Source: Chloroflexota bacterium (lineage in GTDB: Bacteria > Chloroflexota > Dehalococcoidia > SHYB01 > JACPQI01). Taken from it: 8,480 nucleotides of DNA. Below, piece after piece: positions 6,873 to 8,480 of this stretch; within the stretch, counting starts at the first letter, position 1, and the number at the start of each line of letters is the position of its first letter. Made by a program: the position numbers and the translations under genes. Under the pieces are notes generated by a model. The model was not told the DNA's origin. It made no database searches and was given only the letters and a program-made list of their open reading frames with translations. The stretch lies in the NCBI GenBank assembly GCA_016190545.1, contig JACPQI010000058.1, positions 1-8,480 on the forward strand, given 5' to 3'.

Positions 6873-7355
6873 ATGACTGTGTACGACCGCCGGGAGACCT
6901 TCGGCAGGTACTTCGAGGACTTTCAGGCTGGCGATGTGTACAAGCACTGGCCCGGCATGACGATTACGGAAGACATGAACACCATGTTCTGCTTGCTCAC
7001 CATGAACCATCAGCCGCTGCACTTTGATGTGGAGTACGCCAAGAAGCACCAGCACGGCCAGCGGGTGGTGGTGGGGCTACTCCCCTTCTGCCTGGCCGTG
7101 GGGATGGGCATACCCGACACCAGCGGCAAGACCATCGCCGCCCTTGATTACAACGAGTTGGTGCACCACGCGCCCGTGTTCGTGGGCGACACCATCTACG
7201 CCGAGAGCGAAGTCATCAGCAAGCGAGAATCGAAGAGCAAGCCGGACCGCGGCATCGTCCACACCAAGAGCGTGGTGCGTAACCAGCGCCAGGAGACGGT
7301 CCTCTCCTTCAAGCGCAGCTTTATGGTTCCACGGAAGGGATTTGGCCTGGCTTAG
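6873..7355 (+). CDS. MaoC-family hot-dog-fold hydratase, mesaconyl-CoA-hydratase-like
   Basis: This 160-aa protein is the length of a single hot-dog domain and is presumably cytosolic. Members of the family add or remove water on enoyl-CoA thioesters. The N-terminal YFEDFQAGDVYKHWPGMTITE is typical of the MaoC/mesaconyl-CoA hydratase branch. The active-site segment TMNHQPLHFDVEYA (residues 43-56) aligns with the R-hydratase motif G-D-x-N-P-L-H-x5-A. His50 matches the catalytic His, but the catalytic Asp position is Asn45 and the motif Asn is Gln47. From memory, the M-N-x-Q-P-x-H form recurs in a subset of MaoC-like proteins, so this may be a subfamily trait rather than loss of function. A second conserved block, VGDTIYAESEV, lies near residue 105. 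The gene has its own promoter and ribosome binding site, and its 3' end overlaps the convergent AtuA-domain gene by 35 bp. The neighbouring AtuA genes suggest a role in acyl-CoA catabolism; the substrate is unknown. Confidence 0.87.
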   Translation: MTVYDRRETFGRYFEDFQAGDVYKHWPGMTITEDMNTMFCLLTMNHQPLHFDVEYAKKHQHGQRVVVGLLPFCLAVGMGIPDTSGKTIAALDYNELVHHAPVFVGDTIYAESEVISKRESKSKPDRGIVHTKSVVRNQRQETVLSFKRSFMVPRKGFGLA

Positions 7356-7689
7356 GTGGAACGAACCCGTCCGGGACACCGATTTCGAGTTGGTCCATGA
7401 GGATAGCGCCCCTCGACTTGCCGTGGATGTCCAGGGCTATGGACCGGCTCACGCCGCCTGACAGGGCTTGCGTCATCACAAAGTTCAGTATCTTGGAGCC
7501 AGGCATCTCGTAGCGCTTGACTGTGTCCTTCACCAGTGGCCCGTAGAGCTTGGCCACCCGTTCCACTGTCACTTCCTTGAGGAGGATGGGGTAGTCCTCC
7601 TCGCGGTAGGGCACCACCGTGACGTTGCAGATGTCGCCTTTGTCCCCCGCCCTGGCGACAGCTATCTCACCAACCTTAACTTTCTTCAT
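7321..7689 (-). CDS. AtuA-related small protein (AtuA C-terminal ferredoxin-like domain)
   Basis: The product is 122 aa. The N-terminal AVARAGDKGDICNV (about residues 10-23) matches the RSGDKGDxxNIGV signature of the C-terminal domain of AtuA, the acyclic terpene utilisation protein first described in Pseudomonas. Later landmarks are YEMPGSKILNFVMTQALSGGVSRS and a closing LEIGVPDGF. In Pseudomonas this domain is fused to DUF1446 in one protein; here it is a free-standing gene downstream of, and on the same strand as, the DUF1446 gene. The ATG at 7689 has a purine-rich GGGAAGGA just upstream. Its last 35 bp overlap the end of the convergent MaoC gene. The biochemical function of the domain is not established, so only the family is claimed. 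Confidence 0.85.
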   Translation of the reverse strand: MKKVKVGEIAVARAGDKGDICNVTVVPYREEDYPILLKEVTVERVAKLYGPLVKDTVKRYEMPGSKILNFVMTQALSGGVSRSIALDIHGKSRGAILMDQLEIGVPDGFVPPKPGQIPSVEP

Positions 7690-7741
7690 GTTTCCTTCCC
7701 TCTGTTACACAACCTATGCCGTGATATATGTTCTGTGGTAG

Positions 7742-7762
7742 GGGCAGGTCTCAGACCTGCCC
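7742..7762. repeat. Palindrome with T-rich flank (10-bp arms)
   Basis: GGGCAGGTCT (7742-7751) and AGACCTGCCC (7753-7762) are perfect reverse complements around one central C. On the plus strand it is followed by TTTGTATTTTATT (7763-7775), so it could act as a terminator for rightward transcription. It is preceded by GGTAG; GTAGGGGC-type palindromes are a dispersed repeat class I recall from environmental genomes, so it may instead be a REP-like element. Confidence 0.7.
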
Positions 7763-7881
7763 TTTGTATTTTATTAGCACAATCTCCCGCTCCTTGAGAC
7801 ACCCCGATCGTCTCCCTTAGAGCCTACCCAACAATCGCACTCCTTCAGAAAACTCAAAACTGGCGGTCTCATCCCCCTTGG

Positions 7882-7909
7882 TCCCTCTTCTCCCGCGGGA
7901 GAAGAGGGA
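7882..7909. repeat. 28-bp perfect palindrome (14-bp arms, no spacer)
   Basis: TCCCTCTTCTCCCG (7882-7895) is followed immediately by its exact reverse complement (7896-7909), centred on CCGCGG. It lacks a T-run on either side, so it is not a canonical terminator. CCCTCT...AGAGGG palindromes are familiar as dispersed repeats in many bacterial genomes, making a REP- or MITE-like origin the leading guess. Confidence 0.8.
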
Positions 7910-7923
7910 GAATTAAAGGGGAA

Positions 7924-7940
7924 ACGGGGGACACCCCCGT
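7924..7940. repeat. Short inverted repeat (7-bp arms, 3-nt loop)
   Basis: ACGGGGG (7924-7930) pairs with CCCCCGT (7934-7940) across the loop ACA. It lies 14 nt after the 28-bp palindrome and 7 nt before the next inverted repeat, so the three look like parts of one element. Confidence 0.6.
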
Positions 7941-7947
7941 GCCCCCA

Positions 7948-7975
7948 CCAGAGTCCCGACCCGTCGGGACTCTGG
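7948..7975. repeat. Inverted repeat (13-bp arms, 2-nt centre)
   Basis: CCAGAGTCCCGAC (7948-7960) and GTCGGGACTCTGG (7963-7975) are perfect reverse complements around CC. It sits 32 bp downstream of the minus-strand DUF1446 stop. On that strand it is not followed by a T-run, so at best it is a transcript-stabilising or pausing hairpin. Confidence 0.75.
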
Positions 7976-8007
7976 ACTCCCGGGCCGATAGTTACTAGAT
8001 AGGCTCT

Positions 8008-8480
8008 TCAGTTCACCTCTTCCACCGTCACCTTGACGTTGCGCTCTACCAGGTCCCTTGGGATGAGGGTGGGGTACATGACCAGCATAGGACGGCTGTA
8101 GCAGCGGGCCCCGCCGCTCCCGAGAGGCCCCAGGAAAAGCTCGTAGCTGAAGAGGTCGTTCAGGTACTCGATAAGCTCAGCGGTCTTGGTCAGCACGGCG
8201 ATGCGCAGCCGCGTCTCGTACAGCGGCCCCGGTGGCGGCGGCGAGACCGGGCCGTGGGTGGAGTTCACGCCGATGATGTCGTACCGAATGTCGATGATAT
8301 CCTTCTCCCACCGGGCCAGGCGGGGCTTCACCAGGTCCGTGATGGTCATCTGGGCCTTCTCCACCGAGTTCCATCCCGCCCATCCCACCTCGCCTTCCAC
8401 CACCGTCCCCTCCCGCACGCCGATGAGGGTCTTGAGGGTCTTGGTGCGCGGCTTGCCTTTGGCCCCCTGCACTTTCACCA
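8008..8480 (-). CDS. AtuA N-terminal domain protein (DUF1446), C-terminal part only
   Basis: The last 156 codons are visible, ending in TGA at 8008-8010; the frame continues past the right edge. The GTG at 8476-8478 is an internal valine codon, not a start. Recognisable DUF1446/AtuA features include VQGAKGKPRTKTLK near the left end of the fragment, then VGWAGWNSVEKAQ, IDIRYDIIGVNSTHGP, LGPLGSGGARCYSRPMLVMY and a terminal YPTLIPRDLV. The family's whole domain is several hundred residues, so more than half is outside the window. AtuA is encoded in the Pseudomonas citronellol/geranyl-CoA catabolic cluster, but its reaction is not settled. The ferredoxin-like C-terminal domain is absent from this protein and is supplied by the gene at 7321-7689. 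The two genes are probably co-transcribed across the repeat-rich spacer, though this is inferred. Confidence 0.87.
   Translation of the reverse strand, partial: VKVQGAKGKPRTKTLKTLIGVREGTVVEGEVGWAGWNSVEKAQMTITDLVKPRLARWEKDIIDIRYDIIGVNSTHGPVSPPPPGPLYETRLRIAVLTKTAELIEYLNDLFSYELFLGPLGSGGARCYSRPMLVMYPTLIPRDLVERNVKVTVEEVN

Larger units (their letters stand above)
7690..8007. other. 318-bp non-coding spacer between the two AtuA genes, rich in inverted repeats
   Basis: I find no convincing coding sequence, tRNA or riboswitch here. It contains four perfect inverted repeats (7742-7762, 7882-7909, 7924-7940, 7948-7975), described separately, and an outer imperfect pairing of CCCCTT (7874-7879) with AAGGGG (7916-7921) around the second. 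The stretch 7690-7740 should hold the leader of the small AtuA-domain gene; I see no clear -35/-10 pair for it. Confidence 0.75.

Noticed and set aside
7742..7975. CRISPR array
   Set aside because: The palindromes differ from one another in sequence and length, and there are no direct repeats separated by even spacers and no cas genes.
8476..8478. GTG as a start codon for the AtuA/DUF1446 protein
   Set aside because: The frame is open to the window edge and the visible part matches only the C-terminal portion of the family, so the true start is outside the window.

Overview
The window is GC-rich bacterial DNA (roughly 60% by eye). It carries six protein-coding genes, two of them cut by the window edges, and no RNA genes, transposases or CRISPR arrays that I can see. 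The gene set is a long-form Lhr helicase, a stand-alone MTHFR-fold protein, an Opp/Dpp-type permease pair, a MaoC hydratase and an AtuA homologue split over two genes. With the palindrome-rich spacer, this resembles environmental Chloroflexota (Dehalococcoidia/SAR202-like) genomes. That placement rests on general resemblance and is weak.

Left part (1-3906): almost the whole left half is one minus-strand gene, an Lhr superfamily-2 DNA helicase. Its start is at 3815 and its 3' end lies beyond position 1. All core helicase motifs are intact. A 91-bp divergent spacer separates it from the next gene and holds overlapping candidate -10 elements for both directions.

Middle part (3907-6799, plus strand): an MTHFR-family flavoprotein is followed by an excellent sigma-70-type promoter (TTGACA-N16-TATCAT). 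Two ABC-transporter permease genes come next (DppB/OppB type, then DppC/OppC type). A textbook intrinsic terminator closes this two-gene unit. No substrate-binding protein or ATPase gene is present in the unit, so the permeases must find their partners elsewhere.

Right part (6800-8480): a MaoC-fold hydratase gene on the plus strand has its own extended -10 promoter and strong ribosome binding site. It converges on, and overlaps by 35 bp, a small minus-strand gene for the AtuA C-terminal ferredoxin-like domain. Upstream of that small gene, a 318-bp spacer holds four perfect inverted repeats. Beyond it lies the 3' end of the AtuA N-terminal (DUF1446) gene. The AtuA parts and the hydratase suggest acyl-CoA or isoprenoid/branched-chain catabolism, by family association only.

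I did not find a clearly new multi-gene system. The items most worth a second look are the palindrome cluster between the two AtuA halves, the orphan permease pair, and the active-site substitutions in the MaoC and MTHFR proteins.
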